Assembly (NCBI GenBank): GCA_944385265.1
Contig: CALWWO010000143.1
Coordinates: 1-24,057 of the forward strand
Length of the DNA stretch: 24,057 nucleotides
Reading direction: 5' to 3'
From: an uncultured Oscillospiraceae bacterium
Lineage (GTDB): Bacteria; Bacillota_A; Clostridia; Oscillospirales; Oscillospiraceae
A program made the position numbers and the translations under genes. Positions 16,071 through 24,057 of the stretch are shown here, one piece after another. The notes under the pieces were generated by a model. It was not told where the DNA came from. It saw only the letters and a list, made by a program, of their open reading frames with translations, and made no database searches. The stretch's first letter is position 1, and each line of letters begins with the position of its first letter.

Positions 16071-17456
16071 ATGGAAAGAGAAAAGTTGTTTTATAAGCAG
16101 AAGAATATTTTTGAGACGATAAGCGCTGAGGAGAAAAAAGCATCCGATGCTTATTGCGAGGAATACAAGGAATATCTCCAGGCGTCGAAAACAGAGCGCG
16201 AGGCGGTGCGTGAGGCGATAAAGCTCGCCGAAAAAGAGGGCTTTGCCGAATTTAAGAGCGGAATAAAGCTGAAATCCGGCGACAAGGTGTACAAAAACGT
16301 ATATGGCAAGGCGCTTTATCTTGCGGTTATCGGAAAGCAGCCGCTAGCTTCTGGCATGAATATCGCGGGAGCGCATGTAGATTCACCGCGCCTCGACCTA
16401 AAACAGCTGCCGGTTTATGAGGACAGCGAACTTGCACTGTTTAAGACGCATTACTACGGCGGTATCAGAAAATACCAGTGGGTGACGACTCCGCTTGCAC
16501 TGCACGGGACGGTCGTGCTGTCCGACGGCAAGACGATCGACGTTGCTATAGGTGAAAAAGAAGGCGAGCCGCAGTTTGTAATAACCGATCTGCTGCCGCA
16601 TCTTGCGCGTACCCAGAGGACTAAAGGGCTTGACGAGGCGTTTACAGGCGAAAATCTCAACGTGCTTATAGGCTCAGAATTTGACAATGACGCCGAAAAA
16701 GGCGAAAAGGTGAAAAGCTGCATACTCGGCATATTGTTCGATAAATACGGTATCATTGAGGAGGATTTTCTCTCCGCAGAATTTGAAATAGTGCCGTCGG
16801 CTAAAGTCACCGATATAGGGTTTGACCGCTCGCTTATCGGCGGATACGGTCACGACGACAGGGTCTGCGCTTTTGCAGAGCTCAAAGCCATACTTGAGGA
16901 GAAGGAGCCGGAAAAGACGGCGTTCTGCATCCTTGTCGACAAGGAGGAGATCGGCTCTGAGGGTATAAGCGGCATGAAGTCGCTTGCGTTTGAGCATTTT
17001 GTATCAGCGCTGTTCGACGCCTGCGGCGAGGCAAGAGATATTGAGGAATGCTTTGCAAATTCCTTCTGCATTTCAGCTGATGTTACTGCGGCGTTCGATC
17101 CGAATTTCCCGGACGCTTTTGAAAAAAGGAACGCTGCAAAGGCAAATTACGGAGTGGGCATCGCAAAGTTTACGGGCAGCGGCGGAAAATCAGGATCGAA
17201 CGACGCTTCCGCTGAAGTCGTAGGCAAAATACGCAGAATGTTCAGAGACTATAACGTAGTATGGCAGATGGCAGAGCTCGGTAAAGTGGATCAGGGCGGC
17301 GGCGGAACGATCGCAAAGCTCATGGCAAACCGCAATATCCCAACGATAGACGCGGGAGTCCCGGTCCTCTCCATGCACGCGCCGTTTGAAGTTGTAGCAA
17401 AGCTTGACTGTTATATGACATATAAAGCGATAAAGGCGCTTTACGCCGAAAAATAA
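16071..17456 (+). CDS. M18 family aminopeptidase (aspartyl aminopeptidase-like)
   Basis: 461 residues. Zinc/cobalt metalloaminopeptidase of the tetrahedral M18 family, cytoplasmic. The metal and catalytic residues are present: H102 and D104 in AHVDSPRLDLK, HDD at 261-263 in GYGHDDRVCAF, E292-E293 in DKEEIGSEG, an aspartate in SADVTAAFDPN, and a late histidine in VLSMHAPFE. ATG 16071 has GGAGGT (16059-16064) at 6 nt. It is the last gene of the prfA operon and ends at a strong hairpin (17484-17524) that also covers the start region of the next gene. The preference for acidic N-terminal residues is known for some family members and not shown here. Confidence 0.94.
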   Translation: MEREKLFYKQKNIFETISAEEKKASDAYCEEYKEYLQASKTEREAVREAIKLAEKEGFAEFKSGIKLKSGDKVYKNVYGKALYLAVIGKQPLASGMNIAGAHVDSPRLDLKQLPVYEDSELALFKTHYYGGIRKYQWVTTPLALHGTVVLSDGKTIDVAIGEKEGEPQFVITDLLPHLARTQRTKGLDEAFTGENLNVLIGSEFDNDAEKGEKVKSCILGILFDKYGIIEEDFLSAEFEIVPSAKVTDIGFDRSLIGGYGHDDRVCAFAELKAILEEKEPEKTAFCILVDKEEIGSEGISGMKSLAFEHFVSALFDACGEARDIEECFANSFCISADVTAAFDPNFPDAFEKRNAAKANYGVGIAKFTGSGGKSGSNDASAEVVGKIRRMFRDYNVVWQMAELGKVDQGGGGTIAKLMANRNIPTIDAGVPVLSMHAPFEVVAKLDCYMTYKAIKALYAEK

Positions 17457-17483
17457 AGATCCTTCAAAGGTAAAATGAATTAA

Positions 17484-17524
17484 AGTCACCTCGAATGCAG
17501 AAAATGTATTCGGGGTGATTTTTT
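17484..17524 (+). terminator. Intrinsic terminator whose 3' arm is the Shine-Dalgarno of the next gene
   Basis: 16 consecutive pairs (17484-17499 with 17505-17520, a few G-U), a GAAAA loop and a T-run 17519-17524. It looks like a very good terminator for the upstream operon. The 3' arm contains GGGGTGAT (17512-17519), the only ribosome site for the tepA-like gene, and the T-run ends 1 nt before that gene's ATG (17526). Confidence 0.85.
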
Positions 17525-17525
17525 G

Positions 17526-18230
17526 ATGGAAAAAGACGCAAATAAAGATATAAACGAAGCATACGACCGCGAGGAGATCACGGAGCTTGGCTCCGTCATG
17601 ACAAAATCCGAAAAGGGCGTGATACATTGCCTGACTATAGTGGGACAGGTAGAGGGACATCAGATACTGCCGTCAGATGTGAAGACGACGAAGTACGAGC
17701 ATGTAATGCCGCTTTTAGCCGCGATAGAGGAATCAGATGAGATAGAGGGGCTTCTCGTGCTGCTCAACACAATGGGCGGCGACATAGAGGCGGGGCTTGG
17801 AATAGCGGAGCTCATAGCCAGCATGACGAAGCCGACGGCGTCGCTCGTGCTTGGAGGCGGCCATTCGATAGGCGTACCTCTCGCCGTGGCGGCTGACTTG
17901 TCGGTGATCGCGCCGTCCGCAGCCATGACTGTGCACCCTGTGCGGCTGACAGGCGTCGTTATAGGCGCGCCGCAGACTTATAATTATTTCGGCAAGGTGC
18001 AGGACAGGATAGTCAGATTCGTGACTGAAAACTCCAAAATAAGCAGAGAGCGGTTTAACAAGATGATGATGGCGACGGGCGAAATGGCGAGCGATGTAGG
18101 CACGGTAGTGTACGGCGAAGAGGCGGTGGAGTCCGGGCTTATAGATATGGTCGGCGGACTTGCCGACGCGCTTAGCTATCTCCATACGCGTATAGCGGAG
18201 GAAAGACGGAAAAAGGAAATAAAACTGTAG
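17526..18230 (+). CDS. tepA: ClpP-family serine protease, TepA (translocation-enhancing protein)-like
   Basis: 234 residues. ClpP/crotonase-fold protein resembling the Bacillus TepA/YmfB group. Visible are the VLLNTMGGDIEAGLGIAELI segment (about 78-97), the nucleophile S114 in GGGHSIGVPLAVAADL, and H137 in MTVHPVR. A C-terminal YGEEAVESGLIDMVGG matches the ClpP fold end, and no signal peptide is present. Substrates are unknown; the Bacillus protein was linked to pre-protein translocation. ATG 17526 is preferred over TTG 17523. Its Shine-Dalgarno is buried in the hairpin at 17484-17520, and no convincing private promoter was found, so expression seems to need read-through. The neighbourhood tepA...spoIIIE is conserved with Bacillus, here with uppP between. 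Confidence 0.87.
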   Translation: MEKDANKDINEAYDREEITELGSVMTKSEKGVIHCLTIVGQVEGHQILPSDVKTTKYEHVMPLLAAIEESDEIEGLLVLLNTMGGDIEAGLGIAELIASMTKPTASLVLGGGHSIGVPLAVAADLSVIAPSAAMTVHPVRLTGVVIGAPQTYNYFGKVQDRIVRFVTENSKISRERFNKMMMATGEMASDVGTVVYGEEAVESGLIDMVGGLADALSYLHTRIAEERRKKEIKL

Positions 18231-18266
18231 ATAAGATATAAAAAGTGTGATATTATTAACCTGTGA

Positions 18267-18294
18267 TGTTGTATAATTTTAATATAGAACAACA
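18267..18294 (+). promoter_or_regulatory. Candidate uppP promoter with a small dyad over the -10 box
   Basis: A perfect TATAAT (18272-18277) lies in the 77-nt gap before uppP; the best -35 match is poor (TGATAT at 18248-18253, spacer 18). TGTTGT (18267-18272) and ACAACA (18289-18294) form a 6-bp dyad around the start region that could be an operator or chance. Confidence 0.4.
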
Positions 18295-18307
18295 GGGGTG
18301 ATAAAGA

Positions 18308-19147
18308 GTGTCTTATTTAATGTCTATTTTCCTTGGATTGGTACAGGGCGTAGCCGAATTTCTTCCGATATCAAGCTCTGGTCATCTTTCGATCTTGCAA
18401 AACCTGTTCGGGCTGAATTACGACGAATCGGGGAATATGTTTTTTAACGTTCTGCTCCATCTCGGCACGCTTGTCGCCGTATTCATAGCGTACAGAAAAG
18501 ATATAGCCTCCATGATAAAGGAGATGCTTGATTTTGTACTTGCAAGGGGAGACGGCGGCAAAGATTATGCGGGAAGACCGACGGCTTCGGTCAGGACTGC
18601 GATATTTATAATTATAGGCACGCTTCCTCTGTTCCTTGTGCTCCCGTTTTATGATTCCATAGAAAATTTAAACGGGCATACGGGTTTTATTTCTTTTGCG
18701 CTTATCATAACAGGCACGCTGCTGTTCGTCAGCGATAAATTGACCGAAGGGCGCAAAAACGCAAAGACCTTTACGCTTATGGATTCGATCATAATAGGCA
18801 TCGCACAGGCTATCGCCACACTTCCGGGACTTTCCCGCTCGGGGACGACGATAACGGTCGCAACAGCAAGAGGATTGAGAAGGGACTTCGCGGTAAGATT
18901 TTCGTTTTTACTATCGATCCCCGCTGTTTTGGGCGCGTTTTTGCTTGAAGTTGTTGACGCGCTGAAAGAGGGCGTCGACTGGTCGCTTATGCCGAAATAT
19001 CTTGTCGGTATGGTAGTTGCCGGGGTCAGCGGATATTTTTCAATAATACTCGTGAAAAAATTGGCTGTAAGCGCGAATTTCAGTAAATTTGCGTATTATT
19101 GCTGGACGGTAGGCGCGATTTCTTTTATAGCATCGTTTTTTATTTAG
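18308..19147 (+). CDS. uppP: Undecaprenyl-diphosphatase (bacitracin-resistance protein)
   Basis: 279 residues, polytopic membrane enzyme that removes a phosphate from undecaprenyl diphosphate so the lipid carrier can be reused in peptidoglycan synthesis. The first motif is E17-FLPISSSGH (17-26), the second PGLSRSGTT (173-181, with R177), both diagnostic of the BacA/UppP family. The start is GTG 18308, preceded by GGGGTGAT; the in-frame ATG at 18320 is too far from it. It sits 15-18 nt ahead of spoIIIE and is probably co-transcribed with it. Confidence 0.96.
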   Translation: MSYLMSIFLGLVQGVAEFLPISSSGHLSILQNLFGLNYDESGNMFFNVLLHLGTLVAVFIAYRKDIASMIKEMLDFVLARGDGGKDYAGRPTASVRTAIFIIIGTLPLFLVLPFYDSIENLNGHTGFISFALIITGTLLFVSDKLTEGRKNAKTFTLMDSIIIGIAQAIATLPGLSRSGTTITVATARGLRRDFAVRFSFLLSIPAVLGAFLLEVVDALKEGVDWSLMPKYLVGMVVAGVSGYFSIILVKKLAVSANFSKFAYYCWTVGAISFIASFFI

Positions 19148-19165
19148 GTTTGAGGTGAACGCTTG

Positions 19166-21919
19166 ATGGCACAAAAGAGAACGACCGGAGCAAAAAAAGC
19201 TTCAGGGACAAAAAGCGGTAGAAAAACGTCAGCCGCTGCAAAAAAGCCCATGCGCAGAGAGTGGGCTGCCTTGGTATGCGCCATTTTAGCTTTTTGCGGG
19301 ATATTGAGATATTTTCCGTCCACGGACGGGCTGTTTATCGAGGCTCTCAGCAGATTCGATACCAGGATGGTCGGATGGGGCGCGAATATCGTCCCGATAA
19401 TGTTTGCGGTGTGCGCTCTTATACTATTTTTCCACCATGGCAGACCTGTAAAGCTCAGGATATTTTCAACTGTTATGATACCGATACTTATCGGGGCTTT
19501 CGCTCATTTGGTGGCATGCGATAAGGAATATGAGTTCAGTCTTAAAATAATACCTCAGCTTTGGCAGGATGCGACCGAGATACCGTGCGGCGGTGTCATA
19601 TCCGGCACGTTTGCCGTGCTGGGCGGATATATGCTCAGTAAATTCGGCGCGGGGTTTATTTTTATCACTGCGATAGTTTTGTTCATATTCACCATACTTA
19701 ATTCAAATATCAGGAATATAGCGGAGATGGCGGAAAAATATAAGGAGCGGGAGCGTCCTGAATATGAGCCGGACGGAACTCCGGAAAAAGATTTGATAAA
19801 GGAATCGGTCGAGGCGATAAGCAGAAAAAGACGCGCAAAACAGCATAAGCGCGAGGAGGCGGCAGCCGCTGCAGCGGAAACAAAGGACGAAGCAGAAGCT
19901 AAGGAGCCTGCGGAGGAACAAAATGATGATGCCCAAAAGCCCGTATCAAAAAACAGGCTTGCCGCTTACGATTTGCCCGTGGACGATCCGATACTTCCGG
20001 TAAAAGAGCCCAAGAAGGTACATATAGAGCCGTTTTTTGAGAAAAAACCGGCGTTTTTCAATAAAAATCCCGGCGTGAAAACTCCCAATCAAGTGGTCAA
20101 CACGCCTCATGCGGATGCAGATAGGATATCAGAGGAGAATACTGCGCCGCAGCCAGAGACGCAGGAATACGGAACAGCGCCGCAAGAGGAGAAACAGGCG
20201 GCGGAAAATAGCGCTGCAAAAGAGACAAAGACCGATATCGCGACGCCGAGCGCCGGCGATTCCAAGACGGCGCAGAAGGAAAATACCGAAAATCAAAAGC
20301 CCGAACACGATATGGAGATACTCGAGAGCGACGCGCAGAAGTATCATTTCCCGCCGATAACGCTGCTGGAGGCGAATCCTGCAAGCTATAGTAAAGAGAG
20401 CGTTCCGGATGACGATCCGTATAAGGACAGGCTGGAAATGGCGCTGAAAAGCTTCGGCATAAATTCCGGCATAACGAACATAGTGCACGGACCGTCTGTG
20501 ACGAGATATGAAATGGAGCTTGCCGTCGGCGTGAAGCTCAATAAGCTCACGAGCCTTTCTGACGATATTGCGCTTTCTCTGGGAGCGAGCGGGGTCAGGA
20601 TCGCCGCGATACCGAATAAAATGTCGACCGTCGGCATAGAGGTGCCGAACAAAAAGGTGACGAAGGTATTTTTACGCGAGATAATCGAGTCTGAAAAATT
20701 TATGAACGCATCCTCGAAGCTTACGTTTGCGATAGGCAAGGACATAAGCGGAGAGCCGATCATCGGCGACATATCAAAACTGCCGCACCTGCTCGTCGCC
20801 GGTACGACCGGATCAGGTAAGTCGGTGTGCCTGAATTCGCTGATACTTAGTATTTTGTATAAGGCAAGACCGGATGAGGTCAAGTTTATAATGGTAGACC
20901 CGAAGATGGTCGAGTTTAAAATATACAACGGTATACCGCATTTACATACGCCGGTAGTAACAGAGGCGAAAAAGGCGTCCGGCGCGCTGCAATGGGCGGT
21001 CGTCGAAATGATGAAGCGGTACAGGTTGTTTTCAGAGACGGGTGCGAGAGAGCTCACGTCGTATAACAGGATAGCGGAAAAGCGCGGGGATATCGAAAAG
21101 CTGCCGCAGATAGTCGTCGTTATAGACGAGCTTGCCGACCTTATGATGGTTGCGGCTAAAGAGGTGGAGGATTCCATAGTCCGTATCGCTCAGATGGGAA
21201 GGGCTGCCGGAATACATCTCGTTATTGCAACGCAAAGCCCACGCGCAGAGATAATAACCGGTCTTATGAAAGCGAATATACCGTCGCGTATTGCGCTCAA
21301 GGTATCTTCAGCGCTGGAATCACGCATCATTCTTGACGCGGGAGGAAACGCGGACAAGCTTGTAGGAAACGGCGATATGCTGTATGTGCCCGTTGGTACG
21401 ACAAAACCGATAAGGGTCCAGGGTACATGGGTATCCGATGAGGAACGCGAGCAGATAATCGACTTTATAAAGACAAGTTCTGAAGTCGAGACGGTCTACA
21501 GCGAGGAGGCTATCCAATATATGGACAAGGCGGCGGAGGAAAAGCCGGAAAACGGAAAGCAAGCCTCGGAAGTCGGCAGGGACGAGCAGTATGACGAGCT
21601 TTTGACAAAAGCGATAGAGGTCATATTAGACTGCGGACAGGCGTCGGTATCGATGCTGCAAAGACGCTTGAAGCTCGGGTATGCAAGGGCGGCACGTCTT
21701 GTGGATCAGATGGAGGAAAAGGGCATAGTCGGTCCTTTTGAAGGCTCAAAGCCCCGTCAGATACTGATAACGAAGCAGCAGTGGCAGGAGATGCAGCTTA
21801 TACACGGGACGGCTCCGATACCGGAAGCAAATCAGACGATGCTTACCGCGGACGACCTGTTTGATAAAGCGGAGGAGGAGAATGCTCCGGCGGACGGGAT
21901 AGAAGAGGAGAACGTGTAA
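19166..21919 (+). CDS. DNA translocase of the FtsK/SpoIIIE family
   Basis: 917 residues. Four to five membrane helices at the N-terminus (about 33-50, 72-91, 98-117, 144-180) anchor the pump at the septum. A charged Ala/Glu/Lys-rich linker (about 190-395) follows. The motor has Walker A GTTGSGKS (546-553), Walker B VVIDELAD (651-658) and the conserved IATQSPRAEIITGLMKANIPSR region. A C-terminal winged-helix gamma domain (about 795-865, VSMLQRRLKLGYARAARLVDQME) reads polar DNA sequences. It moves chromosomes into daughter cells or the forespore. ATG 19166 has GAGGTGA upstream. With yunB and ypeB nearby a SpoIIIE role is likely, but FtsK and SpoIIIE cannot be told apart by eye. Confidence 0.95.
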   Translation: MAQKRTTGAKKASGTKSGRKTSAAAKKPMRREWAALVCAILAFCGILRYFPSTDGLFIEALSRFDTRMVGWGANIVPIMFAVCALILFFHHGRPVKLRIFSTVMIPILIGAFAHLVACDKEYEFSLKIIPQLWQDATEIPCGGVISGTFAVLGGYMLSKFGAGFIFITAIVLFIFTILNSNIRNIAEMAEKYKERERPEYEPDGTPEKDLIKESVEAISRKRRAKQHKREEAAAAAAETKDEAEAKEPAEEQNDDAQKPVSKNRLAAYDLPVDDPILPVKEPKKVHIEPFFEKKPAFFNKNPGVKTPNQVVNTPHADADRISEENTAPQPETQEYGTAPQEEKQAAENSAAKETKTDIATPSAGDSKTAQKENTENQKPEHDMEILESDAQKYHFPPITLLEANPASYSKESVPDDDPYKDRLEMALKSFGINSGITNIVHGPSVTRYEMELAVGVKLNKLTSLSDDIALSLGASGVRIAAIPNKMSTVGIEVPNKKVTKVFLREIIESEKFMNASSKLTFAIGKDISGEPIIGDISKLPHLLVAGTTGSGKSVCLNSLILSILYKARPDEVKFIMVDPKMVEFKIYNGIPHLHTPVVTEAKKASGALQWAVVEMMKRYRLFSETGARELTSYNRIAEKRGDIEKLPQIVVVIDELADLMMVAAKEVEDSIVRIAQMGRAAGIHLVIATQSPRAEIITGLMKANIPSRIALKVSSALESRIILDAGGNADKLVGNGDMLYVPVGTTKPIRVQGTWVSDEEREQIIDFIKTSSEVETVYSEEAIQYMDKAAEEKPENGKQASEVGRDEQYDELLTKAIEVILDCGQASVSMLQRRLKLGYARAARLVDQMEEKGIVGPFEGSKPRQILITKQQWQEMQLIHGTAPIPEANQTMLTADDLFDKAEEENAPADGIEEENV

Positions 21920-21936
21920 AGCCAATACTTAAAGAC

Positions 21937-21971
21937 AAAAGCCGCGCAGATTGATTTCTGTGCGGCTTTTT
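21937..21971 (+). terminator. Bidirectional intrinsic terminator between spoIIIE/ftsK and ypeB
   Basis: AAAAGCCGCGCAGA (21937-21950) pairs with TCTGTGCGGCTTTT (21957-21970) with one G-U, loop TTGATT. T-runs flank it on both strands (21967-21971 on plus, complement of 21937-21940 on minus), so it serves both convergent genes. Confidence 0.88.
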
Positions 21972-22021
21972 GATCAAAATTTACAATTTAGTGCATTTTA
22001 TCCGTAGCCTGTGGTGTATAC

Positions 22022-23383
22022 TTACAGGACGAGCGTGCCGTTTTCATCCTCGATCAATATAAGGATCTTTTCCTCAACGCCGGTCGAGGCGTTGACGTAC
22101 ACGATATAGTGCGCGCCCTGCTCGTTTTGGCACTTGAACTCGTGGCAGAACAGCTCATATTTGCCGCTTGACGGGATGATAGCCATATTGTGCGACAGGA
22201 CCTCCAAATGCTCCGAAATATTTGCCTGTGCCTGCTCCGTTGTGACAGTTGCTTCCGGGATGGAGCGTTCTGAATGATTCATGACGTAGCCGTGGCTTTC
22301 AAAGCCTGTTACATCGCCGTTGTCAAGTGCAACGCGGACTTTTATAAGGTCGGTATAGCATATGACGTTATCCTGCGTGTACGCGAAATTTACTATTACG
22401 GAAGAATCCTGAACTGTAAAATAGCTGGGACGCATTGAATCAAACCCATGCGCTTGAAGGAAATCTTCAGCTCTTGCGGCGGCTATATCGACGGAAACGG
22501 TCGGATCGCCGACTGGACGCGAGTTGGTCATATTCAAAACTACGCCGCCGTTTTTCGTGACCTCAACAGTAAGCTCACCGCCGTTTACTTTCGCGTAGAG
22601 CATATATGCGGGTAGGTTGCCGCCACGTTCGCCGCCGTACGTGAAGGCTGATTTTTCTATATCTGTAAATTCCGAAGCGATTGTGATAGCCTCTTCAGAA
22701 GATATTTCTGGCATGTTTTCCACAAGAACGGGCGACATATTTGTTATATGCTGCGAAAAAGGACCGTCGTAGATGAGCGACGGGATCTCCGGAAATTCAC
22801 TTTCCATGGTTTTGATGTTTTCGCCGAGATCGGCTGAAGCCGCGCCATCGGCGCTTCCCGCAGAGTTTTCGGCTGCGGCGAGCTCGCCTATCGTAAGCCT
22901 GCCATCCTGGATCTGAGCGTACAGATCGATCAAGTTGTTTGAGATCACGCCGGCTGTTTCAGACAGGGAGGACAGATTTTCAAATTCCTCGTCTGAGTAT
23001 GCACGTCCTCCGGCGGCGCTTTTTGAAAGCATGAGCGCGTAATCTCCGGTCGTTGATATGAATGACGCGGTCGATTCAAGGTTGAGCGCAGAAAAAGGAA
23101 GCTCTCCAAGCGCCATTTGCGCTGAAAGCGCCTTGCCGAATATCTCCGTACAGGACGAGCTTACCATTGAGGGGGAAACGGCGTAAAGGCTTTTTTGAAG
23201 AGCGGAGTCCATCTCGCCCACGCATGTCACAAGCTCGGCGAAGGCGTGCTGATATGTGTTGTTGAGATGGCGCTTGTAGTTTTCGGCTCTCACGTAATTA
23301 GAGAATATGAACCCGCCCATTACAATGAAGGCGGCTATCAGATAAGACGTCAGTATGACGTGACGTTTTTTAAATTTTTTCAT
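22022..23383 (-). CDS. ypeB: Spore germination protein YpeB
   Basis: 453 residues. A basic N-terminus and one membrane helix (about 9-29) are followed by a helical region with the typical FAELVTCVGEMDSALQKSLYAVSPSM segment (about 48-73) and LPFSALNLESTASFISTTGDYA. The C-terminal half has three PepSY-like units (about 240-300, 310-375, 390-450). In Bacillus YpeB is needed to localise and stabilise the cortex-lytic enzyme SleB in the spore. sleB is normally adjacent upstream, but here the upstream gene is gltX and no sleB is in the window. The Shine-Dalgarno AAAGAGGTG lies 7 nt before ATG 23383, inside a hairpin (23391-23426). Confidence 0.93.
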   Translation of the reverse strand: MKKFKKRHVILTSYLIAAFIVMGGFIFSNYVRAENYKRHLNNTYQHAFAELVTCVGEMDSALQKSLYAVSPSMVSSSCTEIFGKALSAQMALGELPFSALNLESTASFISTTGDYALMLSKSAAGGRAYSDEEFENLSSLSETAGVISNNLIDLYAQIQDGRLTIGELAAAENSAGSADGAASADLGENIKTMESEFPEIPSLIYDGPFSQHITNMSPVLVENMPEISSEEAITIASEFTDIEKSAFTYGGERGGNLPAYMLYAKVNGGELTVEVTKNGGVVLNMTNSRPVGDPTVSVDIAAARAEDFLQAHGFDSMRPSYFTVQDSSVIVNFAYTQDNVICYTDLIKVRVALDNGDVTGFESHGYVMNHSERSIPEATVTTEQAQANISEHLEVLSHNMAIIPSSGKYELFCHEFKCQNEQGAHYIVYVNASTGVEEKILILIEDENGTLVL

Positions 23384-23390
23384 AATAAAA

Positions 23391-23426
23391 CACCTCTTTA
23401 AAGATAATGTTATCTGAAAAGAGGCG
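23391..23426 (-). terminator. Terminator-like hairpin whose 3' arm is the ypeB Shine-Dalgarno
   Basis: On the minus strand CGCCTCTTT (near 23426-23418) pairs with AAAGAGGTG (23399-23391), with one mismatch, above which AGATAA pairs with TTATCT around a small loop. TTTTATT follows and then the ypeB ATG. It could end gltX transcription and also mask the ypeB ribosome site. The T-run is imperfect, so terminator activity is less certain than the masking. Confidence 0.55.
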
Positions 23427-23435
23427 TTATATTCA
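23404..23435 (-). promoter_or_regulatory. Tentative sigma-G-like promoter of ypeB
   Basis: On the minus strand TGAATA (23430-23435) and CATTAT (23404-23409) resemble the forespore sigma-G boxes (gHATR / CATnHTA), but the spacer is 20 nt, longer than usual; a shifted ATATA would give 18. Bacillus ypeB is in the sigma-G regulon. If used, the transcript would lack the 5' arm of the hairpin at 23391-23426. Confidence 0.27.
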
Positions 23436-23443
23436 AAAAATTC

Positions 23444-24057
23444 TTATGATAATTTGTGGCTACCGGTATTTATGCGTTTTATCGTTTCATCCCTGCCAAG
23501 TATCTGGCAACTCTCTACCGCGCCGCCCGGAGTTACGGCTTTTCCGGCGACAGCGATCCGCAGCGGCCACATGAGCTTTGCGTTTTTGACCTCAAGCTTT
23601 TCGGCAAGACCGACAAGCGCGTCGTGTATCGCATCTACTGTCCATTCGCCGAGATTCTGAAGCACCGGGAGGACCGCTTTTAGCATCTCAAGCGAGATCG
23701 CCTCATCCGTCTTTGACTTTTTGTGGATATACAGAGCGTTGTCATATTCAGGAAGAGCGTCAAAAAAATCGACCTTTTCAGGGATATCTGTGAGCTTTTC
23801 ACATCTCTGCTGTAAAAGCGCCGCGATCTCCGCCGTATCGGTATTTGGATTTTTAACTGTTTGGCGTATAAAGGGCTCAGCTACCTCGGCAAACTTTTCC
23901 GGCGTCATCGCGCGCAGGTAAGCGCTGTTGAAATACTTGAGCTTTTCAATATCGAAAATAGACGGGGATTTTGAGATGCCTTTGACATCGAACGCGTCTA
24001 TAAGTTCGTCGAGCGTAAATATTTCCCTCTCGCCCCCGGGGCTCCAGCCGAGGAGCG
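23444..24057 (-). CDS. gltX: Glutamyl-tRNA synthetase, C-terminal part (5' end beyond the window)
   Basis: About 204 codons of the C-terminal half are in the window; the frame is open to its right edge. The visible part begins LLGWSPGGEREIFTLDELI, continues with the KSPSIFDIEKL and LKYFNSAYLRAM helices, then the anticodon-binding helical domain (PEYDNALYIHKKSKTD, LPVLQNLGEWTVDAIHDAL, KLMWPLRIAVAGKAVTPGGAVE). It ends with ILGRDETIKRI, typical of GluRS. The SKSP stretch belongs to the KMSKR-downstream region; the ATP-binding HIGH and KMSKR motifs lie outside. It charges tRNA-Glu, and in many Clostridia also tRNA-Gln. It is followed by ypeB 60 nt downstream on the same strand. Confidence 0.93.
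   Translation of the reverse strand, partial: LLGWSPGGEREIFTLDELIDAFDVKGISKSPSIFDIEKLKYFNSAYLRAMTPEKFAEVAEPFIRQTVKNPNTDTAEIAALLQQRCEKLTDIPEKVDFFDALPEYDNALYIHKKSKTDEAISLEMLKAVLPVLQNLGEWTVDAIHDALVGLAEKLEVKNAKLMWPLRIAVAGKAVTPGGAVESCQILGRDETIKRINTGSHKLS

Noticed and set aside
20386..21177. A 263-codon open frame on the minus strand inside the DNA translocase gene
   Set aside because: Antisense to the conserved motor domain, Ser-rich mirror-frame composition, no Shine-Dalgarno and no known family.

Overview
The window looks like a chromosomal core segment of a spore-forming, gut-type Clostridia (Oscillospirales/Eubacteriales-like; inferred, no rRNA is present). The case rests on four points. Shine-Dalgarno sites are strong (GGAGG/GAGGTG). 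Sporulation and germination genes are present: yunB, a SpoIIIE/FtsK translocase, ypeB and a tepA-like ClpP-family protein. RNase P RNA has the ancestral A-type layout usual in Clostridia rather than the B-type of Bacilli. GC content is moderate. I see no rRNA, tRNA, CRISPR array, prophage or transposase gene.

Layout. (1) 1-765, minus: the end of an azlC-azlD branched-chain amino acid exporter operon. (2) 873-2889, plus: a PadR-type repressor with a very clear promoter/operator, followed by two translationally coupled membrane-anchored proteins of unknown function and a terminator. (3) 3100-4500, plus: a sodium:alanine symporter. (4) 4501-4924: a 424-bp intergenic region between convergent genes. 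It holds a 277-bp element (4625-4901) with 47-nt inverted ends and six or seven consecutive hairpins. (5) 4925-6838, minus: an M19 membrane dipeptidase and a DUF3737 beta-helix protein, each with its own promoter. (6) 6905-7410, minus: RNase P RNA with terminator and promoter, back to back with the murD promoter. (7) 7522-11021, plus: murD, coupled to a methionine gamma-lyase/aluminium-resistance-type PLP enzyme, then yunB behind a sigma-E-like promoter and a hairpin-rich leader. (8) 11031-13663, plus: ligA behind its own promoter and an RBS-masking stem, then a VanZ-like gene. (9) 13689-17524, plus: a translation/CoA/peptidase operon prfA-tsaC-coaE-M18 aminopeptidase. (10) 17526-21971, plus: tepA-like protease, uppP and spoIIIE/ftsK, close to the Bacillus tepA-spoIIIE neighbourhood. 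(11) 22022-24057, minus: gltX (partial) then ypeB.

Nearly all genes are ordinary. The interesting signal is in the non-coding DNA. Three genes (ligA, tepA, ypeB) have their Shine-Dalgarno sequence inside the 3' arm of a long hairpin. At tepA, and more weakly at ypeB, that hairpin also looks like an intrinsic terminator whose U-tract runs almost into the start codon. The multi-hairpin element at 4625-4901 shows paired compensatory base changes between its two ends, so it is a good candidate for an undescribed MITE-like repeat or structured RNA. Promoter and structure calls were made by eye and are inference until tested.
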